This document shows, one piece after another, positions 23,863-32,483 of a stretch of DNA of 64,000 bases. The stretch is from NCBI RefSeq assembly GCF_003202285.1, contig NZ_MASW01000007.1, positions 124,001 to 188,000 on the forward strand, written 5' to 3'. The DNA comes from Prauserella muralis. GTDB lineage: Bacteria; Actinomycetota; Actinomycetes; Mycobacteriales; Pseudonocardiaceae. A program made the translations under genes and the position numbers. Position 1 is the first letter of the stretch. Each line of letters starts with the position of its first letter. The notes under the pieces are model-generated. The model did not search any database. It saw only the letters and a list, made by a program, of their open reading frames with translations, and was not told where the DNA came from.

Positions 23863-25323
23863 ATGTCTGATCTGTCCACACCCGCGATCTCCGACTCCCA
23901 CCCTCCCAAGGCCCTGCGCTGGTTCGACGGGTTCATACTCGCCCTCCCCATCGCCAACGGCCTGTTCATCTCCGTCGGCTATGCCATCGGCGCCCTCGGC
24001 GCACTGCCCGCCGTGATCATCTGCGTTGTCTTGTCGGTGGTCGCGCTATGCCAGAACAAGCTCTTCGCCGAAATGGCTGCCATGTTCCCGAACAAGCCCG
24101 GCGGTGTCGCGATGTTCGCGGCCGAGGGCTGGAAACGGTACTTCACCCCCATCGCCCCGCTTGCCGCCTTCGGCTACTGGTGCGGCTGGGCCCTGGTGCT
24201 TTCGCTGGTCGGGCTCACCATCGGCTCCCTCATTCAGGCCCAGTGGTTCCCCGGCGCCGGCTGGACCCTCTTCAGCCTCGGCGGCGTCGACTTCGGGTTG
24301 CCGCACCTGATCTCGGCCGTTCTCATCATCGCCTGCACCGTGGTCAACGTGCTCGGGATCCGGGTCGCAGTACGGTTCAACCAGGTCGTCGGCGTCGCCT
24401 TCGTGCTGGTGCTGCTGGCCCTGGCGATCGGACCGTTCGTCGCGGGCCAGTGGAGCAGCGCCGGCCTTGCCTCCCACCTCGACGGCGACTGGACCGCCTT
24501 CGTCGTGTGGCTCTACGTGTCCGCGTGGGCCATCTACGGCTCCGAACTCTGCGCGATCTTCGCCCCCGAATACCGGGACACCACCCGCGACACCTCGCGC
24601 GCTCTGACCTCGGTCGCACTGTTCATGGTCGCCGCCTACACCCTGGTTCCACTGGCCACCTCGGGACAGCTCACCGGGCAGGAGTTCCTGGACAACCCGA
24701 TCACCTACGGCGTCGTCAGCATCGGGCACATCTCGGGCGGCCTGTCCAGCGCCATCACCGTGATCCTGTGCGGTGCACTGTTCCTGAGCATGGTCTCCTC
24801 GTCCGCGGACGCCGGACGCGCCCTCTACGGCCTGTCGGCGGAGAAGATGTCCATCACCCAGCTCGACCAGCTCAACTCCCGCGGCGTACCCAGTCGCGCC
24901 CTGTGGATCACGATGCTCGTCAACCTCGGCATCCTGCTCTTCGTCGGCAACCCCGTCGCCATCCTCATCGCCAGCAACCTCGGCTACATCCTCGCCATCA
25001 CACTCGCCGTCACCAGCTTCCTGCTCCTGCGCAAAGACCGTCCACACTGGCACCGGCCGATCCGGCTCCGGCGGGCCTGGGTCCCGGTCGCCGTCGTCGT
25101 CGCCGTGTTCAACCTGTTCATCCTCGTCGTCGGTGCCCTCAACCCCGAACTCAGCTACGTGGGCGGTTTCAAGGAGGTCGCCATCGGCCTTGCCCTGCTG
25201 CTCATCGGCGTCGTGCTCTTCGTCTACCGCCGCAAGATCCAGGACCGGGCGCCGCTCACCTGGCGCGAACCCGCCGAGGAGAACCCGGGCCCGATCGCGT
25301 CAGGCACAACTGGGAAACCATGA
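23863..25323 (+). CDS. APC-superfamily amino acid/amine permease
   Basis: 486 residues with about 12 hydrophobic segments. Helix 1 region: WFDGFILALPIANGLFISVG, followed by AIGALGALPAVIICVVLSV and the loop NKLFAEMAAMFPNKPGGVAM, whose PxxGG is typical of APC carriers that exchange or import amino acids, polyamines or aromatic amines. Later helices include WAIYGSELCAIFAPEYRDT. It probably imports the amine degraded by the neighbouring genes. Its stop overlaps the next start (ATGA). Confidence 0.85.
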   Translation: MSDLSTPAISDSHPPKALRWFDGFILALPIANGLFISVGYAIGALGALPAVIICVVLSVVALCQNKLFAEMAAMFPNKPGGVAMFAAEGWKRYFTPIAPLAAFGYWCGWALVLSLVGLTIGSLIQAQWFPGAGWTLFSLGGVDFGLPHLISAVLIIACTVVNVLGIRVAVRFNQVVGVAFVLVLLALAIGPFVAGQWSSAGLASHLDGDWTAFVVWLYVSAWAIYGSELCAIFAPEYRDTTRDTSRALTSVALFMVAAYTLVPLATSGQLTGQEFLDNPITYGVVSIGHISGGLSSAITVILCGALFLSMVSSSADAGRALYGLSAEKMSITQLDQLNSRGVPSRALWITMLVNLGILLFVGNPVAILIASNLGYILAITLAVTSFLLLRKDRPHWHRPIRLRRAWVPVAVVVAVFNLFILVVGALNPELSYVGGFKEVAIGLALLLIGVVLFVYRRKIQDRAPLTWREPAEENPGPIASGTTGKP

Positions 25324-25817
25324 CCGCCACCTACACCGAGTTCGTGCGCAGGGCGTATCTTGGAGAGGTGTTCGGCGCCGCGTTCCTCGCGGAACTCATA
25401 GATCGCGGGCACCACCCCGAGCGCCTTTCGCAGCTACGGCTCCTGCACGCGCTCGAGAACGCGACCCGGCGCCGGCTGGCCCGGCACGTCGGCACCGCCG
25501 AGCTGGCCAACGAGTCAGCACAGCAGATCACCGAGGCTTGCGACTTCGCCCTGAAGGTCGCCGCCATGACCTGGACCGGATTCATGCGGGAAACCGTCCG
25601 GATCGCGGAGGCCGCGCTGCCCCACTTCGAGCGAATGCTCGACCTCGCCCCGCCCGCGGCGCGGGACGACATGCACGCAGCGCTCGATCACGAACGAAGC
25701 CTTCTCGAGTTCGCCGGCCAAGCGCTGACCGCCGCACCGAGCGACGCCGCGCTCGTGCGACATCTCTCGACCTACGCACCGGAAAAGCTGCCACGAGGAA
25801 CAGGACAACGGCAATGA
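25320..25817 (+). CDS. Helical protein of unknown function, possibly ferritin-like
   Basis: 165 residues, almost entirely helical by composition. Acidic/His pairs recur in helices: AYLGEVFGAAFLAELIDRGH, LLHALENATRRRLARHV, FMRETVRIAEAALPHFERML and HAALDHERSLLEFAGQAL. Spaced Glu and HE pairs on four helices recall ferritin-like di-iron proteins, but no exact ExxH pair is visible in each half, so this is only a guess. Starts and stops overlap the permease and the Rieske gene (ATGA on both sides), so it is co-produced with them. Confidence 0.6.
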   Translation: MTATYTEFVRRAYLGEVFGAAFLAELIDRGHHPERLSQLRLLHALENATRRRLARHVGTAELANESAQQITEACDFALKVAAMTWTGFMRETVRIAEAALPHFERMLDLAPPAARDDMHAALDHERSLLEFAGQALTAAPSDAALVRHLSTYAPEKLPRGTGQRQ

Positions 25818-27892
25818 CATATGCCAGCACCTCCAACGCCGACGCGGTCTCCGAGTCGATGCGCGCGGGCTGGCAGCTTCCCGCCACGCTCTACTCCGAC
25901 CCCTCGGTCCACGAACAGGAGCGAGAACGAATCTTCTCGCGAACGTGGCAGTACGTCGGCCGCGAACGCGACCTCGCGACGGCAGGCGACTACCTCACCA
26001 CACGCCTCGGCGACCTGCCCATCGTCGTCGTCCGTGACCGGGACGGCCGATTGCACGGCCATGTCAACGTCTGCCGTCACCGCCTGCACCCAGTCGCCGA
26101 AGGCGCGGGCTGCAGGCAGCTGTTTCAATGCCGCTACCACGGCTGGACCTACACCCATGACGGATCCCTCCGGTCCGCGCCAGGCCTGCAGGACGAAGAT
26201 GCCTTCGACCGCCAGACCCTCGGCCTTCGGCCGGTGCAAGTCGACACCTACCGCGGGTTCGTGTTCGCCAACCCCGACGTCGAAACCCCGCCGTTGCGTG
26301 AATACCTGGGCGGCGCGTACTCCATGGCGGACGAGCTAGGCCTCGACTACGCGGACTGGGAGTTCGGCGGCACCTACACCTACGACATCGCGGCCAACTG
26401 GAAGCTGTTCACCGAGAACGCGCTCGAGTGCTACCACTGCCCGCTGGTGCATCAGGACACCTACGCCATCGCCTTCCACACCACCAAGAAGGACTACATC
26501 TGCACGGAGTTCGACAACGCCGCGATCCAGGTCGCTCCGGTCACGGAGCAGACCGAAGGCCTGGCCGCACAGCATGGGCTCGCCGGGTTCCGGCTGCTCT
26601 ATCTGTGGCCGGTGACGTTCCTGTCCGTCGACGACTTCGTCGGCATGATCGCGCGCACGGTGCCGACCGGCCCCCGCAGCTGCCAGTTCATCGTCGACAC
26701 CTTCGTCAAACCCGGCACCGACCCGAAGGTGCTCGAGCGATGGCTCGACATCTACGACCGCACGTTCAACGAAGACAAGAAGGTCGTCACCGCGCAGCAG
26801 GCCGGCTACAACTCCGGGTCCGTCCCGCAGGGGCGGCTGATGCGCAACTGCGAGACGACCATCGCCATGTTCCAGCATCGCACCTGGCTGGGCTTGAACG
26901 ACTCACAAACCGCACCGCCACGCCCACCCACCATCCCACGGCGCCAGCAGCAGCCGGCGGAAACGGCAGTGCTCGTCGAAACCGTCACCGAAGAAGCAGA
27001 TGACGTCGTCTCGCTCACGCTGAAGCCCGAACCCGGCGAATCGCTCCCACCGTGGCGGCCTGGCGCCCACATCGACCTATGCCTGGACAACGGGCTGACT
27101 CGGCAGTACTCGCTCTGCGGTGATCCACGTGACTCCGGACACTGGACAGTCGCCGTGCTCAAGGAAACCAGCTCCCGAGGCGGATCAGCCTTCGTGCACG
27201 AACACGTCCGAGCCGGCAACCGCCTCCGCGTCCGCGGGCCGCGCAACCACTTCACCCTGCCCGAACGGGACGCATACCTGTTCGTCGCCGGAGGCATCGG
27301 CATTACGCCCATCCTGCCGATGATCGACGAGGCCGAGCACAGCGGCGCGGACTGGAGGCTCCTGTACGGCGGCCGCACCCGCTCGTCCATGGCGTTCCTC
27401 GACCGGCTCACCCGGCACGGCGGCAAAGTAACGATCGCGCCGCAGGACACGCACGGCCTGCTCGACCTCACATCCTTCCTGGCCAACGCCCGGGCAGGCA
27501 CCGCCGTCATGGCCTGCGGACCAGCTCCGCTGCTGGCCGCACTGACCCAGTCCTGCCACGGCCGCGAGGACCTCACCCTGCATACCGAGCGATTCACCGC
27601 ACCCGACCGCGGCAACCTGGTGAACACCGCGTTCGACGTCGTCCTCGCCCGGACCGGCGACGTCATCCACGTCAGTGAGCAGCACACCGTGCTCAGCGCA
27701 CTACGCGAGCACGGTGTGTCGGCGTCGTCCTCCTGCGGGGAAGGACTGTGCGGCACCTGCGAAACCCCGGTTCTCGCGGGCGAACCCGAGCACCGTGACA
27801 CCGTACTCACCGACGAGGAAAGGCAGCGCGGCGACACCATGATGATCTGCGTATCCCGATCCGCGGGAGACCGGCTGGTCCTCGACTTGTGA
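25814..27892 (+). CDS. Rieske oxygenase fused to its ferredoxin-type reductase
   Basis: A 692-residue chain. Residues 1-370 form a ring-hydroxylating-type alpha subunit: Rieske ligands in NVCRHRLHP and FQCRYHGWTY, and the mononuclear iron site ENALECYHCPLVHQDTY. Residues 375-692 are a phthalate-dioxygenase-reductase-like module: RQYSLCGDP (flavin), GGIGITPILPM (NAD), CGPAPLLAAL and a C-terminal plant-type 2Fe-2S site SCGEGLCGTCET. Having oxygenase and reductase in one polypeptide is uncommon; both are usually separate, as in CntA/CntB or GbcA/GbcB. It may demethylate or hydroxylate a quaternary or aromatic amine, in keeping with the cluster. Confidence 0.88.
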   Translation: MTYASTSNADAVSESMRAGWQLPATLYSDPSVHEQERERIFSRTWQYVGRERDLATAGDYLTTRLGDLPIVVVRDRDGRLHGHVNVCRHRLHPVAEGAGCRQLFQCRYHGWTYTHDGSLRSAPGLQDEDAFDRQTLGLRPVQVDTYRGFVFANPDVETPPLREYLGGAYSMADELGLDYADWEFGGTYTYDIAANWKLFTENALECYHCPLVHQDTYAIAFHTTKKDYICTEFDNAAIQVAPVTEQTEGLAAQHGLAGFRLLYLWPVTFLSVDDFVGMIARTVPTGPRSCQFIVDTFVKPGTDPKVLERWLDIYDRTFNEDKKVVTAQQAGYNSGSVPQGRLMRNCETTIAMFQHRTWLGLNDSQTAPPRPPTIPRRQQQPAETAVLVETVTEEADDVVSLTLKPEPGESLPPWRPGAHIDLCLDNGLTRQYSLCGDPRDSGHWTVAVLKETSSRGGSAFVHEHVRAGNRLRVRGPRNHFTLPERDAYLFVAGGIGITPILPMIDEAEHSGADWRLLYGGRTRSSMAFLDRLTRHGGKVTIAPQDTHGLLDLTSFLANARAGTAVMACGPAPLLAALTQSCHGREDLTLHTERFTAPDRGNLVNTAFDVVLARTGDVIHVSEQHTVLSALREHGVSASSSCGEGLCGTCETPVLAGEPEHRDTVLTDEERQRGDTMMICVSRSAGDRLVLDL

Positions 27893-28460
27893 GAGCGGCA
27901 CGCATTCACTGACGGCAGCGCTGAACATGCCTGAGCAGACCGCATAGAGTGACGGGCTGCCTGAGAATCCGATCAGAACACTCACGGCTGGCGGCGTGGG
28001 CAGCCGGTCATCACCGAAATGCCCGCCCGTCGAAGTGATCACGTTCGCAGCCTTGGCCAAGACCGAGCAGAAGGCGCGGCGGCTCGATGGCGAGCGCTCA
28101 CGATCTGTGGGCCCGAGTGGGAATCGGCCGGAGTGTGCTTCGACGAATCCGCAGTCTATTTGGACAGTGTCGATCATGCGGCGTCGAAGGCGACATCGTC
28201 CAAGGCGGGAAGCGATAACCCGCCGCCCCGATCAGTCAGCACCGCTCGACGGGGGCATAGGCATCCAGCCGGCCGCTCAGCCCGCCCAACCGGTGGATCG
28301 CCGTGGCGCGGGCGGCCTTCAACCTCGACGCCGTCCCGGCCAGGCAACAGCCCCGCGCTGGGCTCGGCTATGCCACGCGCCGACCGCTGCTAAAATAGCC
28401 TAAACATCGTCAGATATGAGACCGAGTCGACCGTGATCGACGCTGCCTTGGGGAGACTGG
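27893..28460. other. Intergenic stretch before the GntR gene
   Basis: No convincing gene is seen in 568 bp. GGCTGCC and GGCAGCC face each other at a distance after the Rieske gene, a weak terminator candidate. A good -10 hexamer TAAAAT occurs at 28391-28396, with TAAACAT just after it at 28401, about 60 bp before the GntR start; no clear -35 is visible. This is the probable gntR promoter. Confidence 0.35.
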
Positions 28461-29222
28461 ATGCAGGAGCCCAACAATGCGCGGCACATGCCGAGGTTTC
28501 GGCAGCGTTCCGCGAAGATGGCCGAGCTCGTGGCACGCCAGATCGTCGAGGACATCGTCGAGGAGGGCCTGCAACCCGGTGCCGCACTGCCCAGCGAGGC
28601 TCCGATGCTGCAGATGTACGGAGTCGCGCGCGGCACCCTGCGTGAGGCACTGCGGATCCTGGAGAACAACGGCCTGGTCCGGGTCCGCCCCGGCCGCGGT
28701 GGCGGCGCCACCGTCGGTTCCGCGGATCCGTACAATTTCGGGCGCACCATGACGCTCTTTTTGCAGATGGGCCGCACCCGGTTCTGGGAGCTCGTCGAGG
28801 CACGCGTGATCATGGAGCCGATGATGGCCCGCCTGGCTGCGGAGAGGCGCGACGAGCGGCGCCTCGACGAGCTCGCGAAGTCGATGCAGGAACACAAGGA
28901 CCTCGGTACGCACGACCAGGCTGCCTACCTGTCGGTCGTGCAGAACTTCCATGGCGTGATCGCGGGTATGTCCGGCAACGGCGTACTCGACTTGTTCGGC
29001 CGTTCACTCAAGGAGGTCTACACCGAGCGCGTGATCGCCGCCGAACGACCACCGGCGCGCTGGGCCGAAGTCCAGCGCGAACACGAGGCCGTGGCGCAGG
29101 CCATCTTCGATGGCGACGGTGAGCGAGCCGAGCGGCTCATGCGAGAACACATGATCGAGCTGGCGGCTGGTTTCGAACGACGTTACGCCGCTCTGCACGA
29201 CGAGATCATCGGCTGGTCCTGA
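28461..29222 (+). CDS. FadR-type GntR-family regulator
   Basis: 253 residues. Winged-helix domain at about 18-85: MAELVARQIVEDIVEEGLQ, PSEAPMLQMYGVARGTLREA, LRILENNGLVRVRPGRGGGA. The C-terminal all-helical FCD domain contains the Asp/Arg/His residues that often bind a metal and an acid effector (EARVIMEPMMARLA, VQNFHGVIAGMSGN, REHMIELAAGF). It lies at the end of, and converges with, the long minus-strand catabolic cluster, so it is the best candidate for its regulator. Effector is likely a carboxylic acid intermediate. Confidence 0.87.
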   Translation: MQEPNNARHMPRFRQRSAKMAELVARQIVEDIVEEGLQPGAALPSEAPMLQMYGVARGTLREALRILENNGLVRVRPGRGGGATVGSADPYNFGRTMTLFLQMGRTRFWELVEARVIMEPMMARLAAERRDERRLDELAKSMQEHKDLGTHDQAAYLSVVQNFHGVIAGMSGNGVLDLFGRSLKEVYTERVIAAERPPARWAEVQREHEAVAQAIFDGDGERAERLMREHMIELAAGFERRYAALHDEIIGWS

Positions 29223-29266
29223 AACACCGGCCATCCGTGCGCGACCGCGTGCCGCGCGTGCGCGCC

Positions 29267-30121
29267 TCAGTTCCCCGCTGGCTGGCAGTACTTCACACTC
29301 GCGCCGCCGTCGACGACCAGCGTCTCCCCGGTGATGAAGCTGCCGAGGCCGGATGCGAGGAACACAGCCGCCTGCGCGACCTCGTGGGGCTCGGCGATCC
29401 GGCCCAGCGGGATCTCCGCGCGATACCGGGCAGCCAGCTCTCCTTCGGCCAGATGGCGCCTGCGCGGGGTCCGCGTGGCCCCTGGCGCCACCGTGTTCAC
29501 CCGCACCCCGTACTCCGCGGCCTCGATCGCCAGCGTTCTGGCGAGCGACACCAGCCCTGCCTTCGCGACGCCGTAGGCGGCGCGCAGCGGCGACGAGCCC
29601 AGTGCGTTCACCGACGAGATCAGCACGATGCTGCCATGGCGCTGGGCGATCATCGGACGCAGCACCTCGCGCGCCACCACGAACTGGTGCTCGAGGTTGA
29701 TGCGCAGCACGTCGCTCCACACGTCGTCGGGCATGTCGGCGATCGGTCCCGCCGGGCCTCCGTGCCCGACGACGTTGATCACGACGTCGATGCCTCCCAG
29801 CCTCTCGATGGCTTCCCCCACGGCCCTTCGGACATCTGCGGGCTCGCGGACGTCACACACGACGGGTACGCCGTCACCCTGACACGACGCGAACTCGCCT
29901 GCCGCCTCCCCCGCACGTACCTGGTCGAGATCGACGCACCCGACGTTCGCGCCAAGCCGGCCGAGCAGGCGGACGCACTCGAGGCCGATGCCAGGCCCCA
30001 CCCCGAACACGACGGCCCTGCTGCCCGTGAGCCCGTGGTCCAGTCCAGCAGGCTGGGTGCCGGGGCGAGTCCCGTCCGCGCCGGGGTGGTCGGCCCCTCC
30101 CCTGGTGGCCGCCGCGGTCAC
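29267..30121 (-). CDS. Short-chain dehydrogenase/reductase
   Basis: 284 residues from a GTG that overlaps the tautomerase stop (GTGA). Rossmann motif AVVFGVGPGIGLECVRLLG (a variant of TGxxxGIG), DVVINVVGHGG, the catalytic Ser in LISSVNALGSS and Tyr-x3-Lys in YGVAKAGLVS, and the C-terminal SFITGETLVVDGG. The first 35 residues before the Rossmann strand are low-complexity and may mean a later true start. It oxidises or reduces a carbonyl/alcohol in the cluster's pathway; substrate unknown. Confidence 0.82.
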   Translation of the reverse strand: MTAAATRGGADHPGADGTRPGTQPAGLDHGLTGSRAVVFGVGPGIGLECVRLLGRLGANVGCVDLDQVRAGEAAGEFASCQGDGVPVVCDVREPADVRRAVGEAIERLGGIDVVINVVGHGGPAGPIADMPDDVWSDVLRINLEHQFVVAREVLRPMIAQRHGSIVLISSVNALGSSPLRAAYGVAKAGLVSLARTLAIEAAEYGVRVNTVAPGATRTPRRRHLAEGELAARYRAEIPLGRIAEPHEVAQAAVFLASGLGSFITGETLVVDGGASVKYCQPAGN

Positions 30122-30351
30122 GCCGGGAGCCCGTTCCCGTCGCGACCGCCGGACTCCGCACGGGCGTCCCGATCGGAACGCAGGACACCGGCCTTGGCCA
30201 TGTGATCCTTGCGAATCTCCTCGATCACCACAGTGACGGTCTCGGGCGGGACCGCGTACGCGTCGACGACGACATCCGTGATGGCACGGACGAGATGTCG
30301 CTTCTGGTCCAGCGTCCTGCCTTCGTAAGCCTGCACCACGATCCTCGGCAT
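30118..30351 (-). CDS. 4-oxalocrotonate tautomerase-family protein
   Basis: 77 residues beginning MPRIVVQAYEGRTLDQKRHL with the catalytic N-terminal Pro after Met removal, the Arg in helix 1 and VTVVIEEIRKDHMAKAG matching the Arg/Trp region of 4-OT enzymes. The C-terminal 20 residues are polar and extra. Such enzymes isomerise enol intermediates of ring-cleavage products. Located between an LLM monooxygenase and an SDR, and overlapping the latter. A second 4-OT domain lies in cluster 1 (12009-12206). Confidence 0.82.
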   Translation of the reverse strand: MPRIVVQAYEGRTLDQKRHLVRAITDVVVDAYAVPPETVTVVIEEIRKDHMAKAGVLRSDRDARAESGGRDGNGLPA

Positions 30352-30375
30352 GGCCTTCTCCTTTCGGTAGTGTCG

Positions 30376-31587
30376 TCAGGACAATGCGCTGGCCAGGACG
30401 GACTCGACGGGCCTGCTGTCGCTGTCCACTCGCCAGGTGGTGTCGTCGTCGCGCCACTGCCTGCCGATCGGTGCGACGGCAGGCAGCACCTCCCGCGAGA
30501 ACAGGGAAAGGCTGTCGCGCACCTCGTTGCTCGTCATCTCTCCCGCCTGGTTCATCAGGATCAGGTTTCCGACGCCCGTCTCGTCATAGAGCCGCTGAAT
30601 CTGCTTGGTCACGGTGTCCGGTGTGCCGACGAGCATGATCCCTTCATCGACCAGCCTCTCGAAGCTGTACTTGCGCACCTCTCCGAGCTTCCCGCGCAGC
30701 GCCGCGACGGCAGCGGCCGTCGAGGAGTATCCCGGTGGGCTGATGGCGCCGAGCCGCAGCCGGCCCTGCTTGAGGTACCACATCAGCTTCTCGCCGGACT
30801 GTCGTGCTTGTTCCTCGGTCGGGGCAACGTGGCAGAAGGCGAGATAGGCGAGCTTGTCCGGGGACGGCTCACCGAGGCCCGCCTCCATCGCGGTTCTGCG
30901 GTAGAGGCGGAACGACTTCGCGGTGTCCTCATAGGTGCCGAGCAGGTTGCACAGCGTGTAGCCGTGGCGGGCCGTCCACTCGACGAGCTTGCGGGTGGTA
31001 CCGCTCACCCAGATCGGCGGGTGTGGCTGCTGGTACGGCCTCGGCCACACGCTCACGTACCGATAGTGGTAGAAGCGGCCCTCCCAGGAGAACACGTCGT
31101 GCCGCGTCCACGCCTCCTTGATGAGGTCGTGGGCCTCGAAGAACATGTCCATGTTGTGCACGGGATTCTGGTTGGAGGGGTAGGTCTCCCCCTGCACTCC
31201 CCTGACGAAGCCGCAGTTGATCCGTCCCGCGCTGATGGCGTCGAGGTAGGCGATCTCCTCCGCTACCCGCACGGGGCTCTCCCGATGCGGCAATGGAGTG
31301 CCGAGCACCAGCACACGGCCGCGCCGCGTGCGGCTGAGCACCGACGCCGCGCTGAGTGTGGCCGAAACATGCAACGTGGACGCCGACTGGTGGTGCTCGT
31401 TGACCATCAGGTCGAAGCCAAGCTCGTCGGCGAGCTCGTACTCGTCGAGGTAACGCTGGTACAGCTCGTAACCACGCGCCGGGTCGTAGTATCGATTGGG
31501 CATGAAGTACTTCAGGCCCCTGTGCTCGTCCTCCGCCTCGGCAGGGACATAGGGGTAGGGCATCTCGGTGAAGTGGAAACACTTCAT
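30376..31587 (-). CDS. LLM-class flavin-dependent monooxygenase
   Basis: 403 residues with the luciferase-like barrel: KCFHFTEMPYPYV at the first strand, DELGFDLMVNEHHQSAST, VLVLGTPLPHRESPVRVAEE, INCGFVRGVQGE and HPPIWVSGTTRKLVEW. It needs reduced FMN, probably from the reductase at 37752-38327. Together with the SsuABC-like importer it recalls FMNH2-dependent desulfonation systems, but the sequence is of a different LLM branch, closer to enzymes annotated in hydrocarbon and heterocycle clusters. Its stop overlaps no gene; the hydrolase upstream overlaps its start by four bases. Confidence 0.86.
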   Translation of the reverse strand: MKCFHFTEMPYPYVPAEAEDEHRGLKYFMPNRYYDPARGYELYQRYLDEYELADELGFDLMVNEHHQSASTLHVSATLSAASVLSRTRRGRVLVLGTPLPHRESPVRVAEEIAYLDAISAGRINCGFVRGVQGETYPSNQNPVHNMDMFFEAHDLIKEAWTRHDVFSWEGRFYHYRYVSVWPRPYQQPHPPIWVSGTTRKLVEWTARHGYTLCNLLGTYEDTAKSFRLYRRTAMEAGLGEPSPDKLAYLAFCHVAPTEEQARQSGEKLMWYLKQGRLRLGAISPPGYSSTAAAVAALRGKLGEVRKYSFERLVDEGIMLVGTPDTVTKQIQRLYDETGVGNLILMNQAGEMTSNEVRDSLSLFSREVLPAVAPIGRQWRDDDTTWRVDSDSRPVESVLASALS

Positions 31588-32369
31588 GTGCTGGCTCCTG
31601 TCTTCCGGTCGGCGCCGACGAAGTGCGCGACGGCCTCGACGAACTCGCCGGGACGCTCCAGATACGGGTAGTGGCCCGCGCCGGGTATCTCGACGTAGCG
31701 AGCGCGCGGGAGCAGCTCGGCGAGCGCCCTGCTGTGCTCCGGCGTCACGAGCCGGTCGCGGTCACCGGAGACGACGAGGGTGGCGACGTCGACGACGTGC
31801 AGCCACCGGCGCAGCCGCGGATCGTGCATGAACGGCTTCCAGGCGAACCGCGCGAGCGCCTCCCGGTCGGCGAACGCACGCTCGTACTCGGGGTCCTCGA
31901 GCCCTGGCGGAAAGCCGGGCATCCGCAGCTCACGACAGGCCGCGGGGTCGGCCCAGCCAAGCTCCACGACTTCCGAGGGATCAAGCAGCAGGATGTCGGC
32001 GAACTCCCGGTCGGTCGGCCCGAACAGCTTCACCCCGTACGGAGCGACGAGCACGAGTGTCGCCCAGCGCCGCGGCGCACGGACGGCCATCTCCAGCGCG
32101 ATCCAGGCGCCGAACCCCGCGCCCGCGAGGTGGATCTGCCCAGTGCGGCCGTCCCGGTCCAGCGCGTGCAGGTAGTGCTGGGCCAGGTCGGCGACCGAGT
32201 CCCACTCCTCGGCCAGCTCGTCGTCGGCACTGCCGAAACCGGGGTGCCGCGGCACCTCGACGTCGATCATCGTGGCCAGCTCCGCGAGGGCACCGACCTG
32301 ACCGTCGACCACGTCCGCGTCGTGCAGGAACAGTAACCGCTGCGCGGTTCCCGCGCTGACCTCCGTCAC
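31584..32369 (-). CDS. Alpha/beta-hydrolase fold protein lacking the nucleophile
   Basis: 261 residues. The fold is clear: LLFLHDADVVDG, the nucleophile-elbow strand IHLAGAGFGAWIALEM, the Asp in VVSGDRDRLVTPEH and the His in IPGAGHYPYLERPGEF. At the elbow, where GxSxG is expected, the sequence is GAGFG: Ser is replaced by Gly. Asp and His remain. It is therefore unlikely to be an ordinary serine hydrolase and may be a lyase, a binding protein or a cofactor-free enzyme. A TATAAT promoter lies about 50 bp upstream. Confidence 0.78.
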   Translation of the reverse strand: MTEVSAGTAQRLLFLHDADVVDGQVGALAELATMIDVEVPRHPGFGSADDELAEEWDSVADLAQHYLHALDRDGRTGQIHLAGAGFGAWIALEMAVRAPRRWATLVLVAPYGVKLFGPTDREFADILLLDPSEVVELGWADPAACRELRMPGFPPGLEDPEYERAFADREALARFAWKPFMHDPRLRRWLHVVDVATLVVSGDRDRLVTPEHSRALAELLPRARYVEIPGAGHYPYLERPGEFVEAVAHFVGADRKTGAST

Positions 32370-32413
32370 GATGACTCCCTTCGGTCACCTCACAGCGGCG
32401 ACCCACATTCAGG

Positions 32414-32434
32414 CTAAACATTATACGGTTTAAA
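32414..32434 (-). promoter_or_regulatory. Promoter with overlapping inverted repeat
   Basis: On the minus strand TTTAAACCGTATAATGTTTA contains a perfect -10 (TATAAT, 32425-32420) flanked by TAAAC and GTTTA arms (18-bp inverted repeat). Transcription would begin near 32413, giving a 44-base leader for the hydrolase at 32369. The core TAAACCGTATAATG matches TAAACAGTATCATG before apbE (39291-39304) at 12 of 14 positions. Confidence 0.55.
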
Positions 32435-32483
32435 GGCAAGAGGTGTGCCCCTCCGCAACTGAGCGCTGGGGCTCCGCTCGGCG

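Noticed and set aside
24048-25817. A 589-codon frame that could fuse to the 165-residue helical protein
   Set aside because: Its first 400 residues are an Arg/His-rich shadow of the APC permease. Only the part after the ATG at 25320, which overlaps the permease stop, looks like protein.
30376-31587. Calling this LLM enzyme SsuD (alkanesulfonate monooxygenase)
   Set aside because: The importer resembles SsuABC, but the LLM sequence has a different N-terminus and lacks the close SsuD-like pattern; the substrate should stay open.
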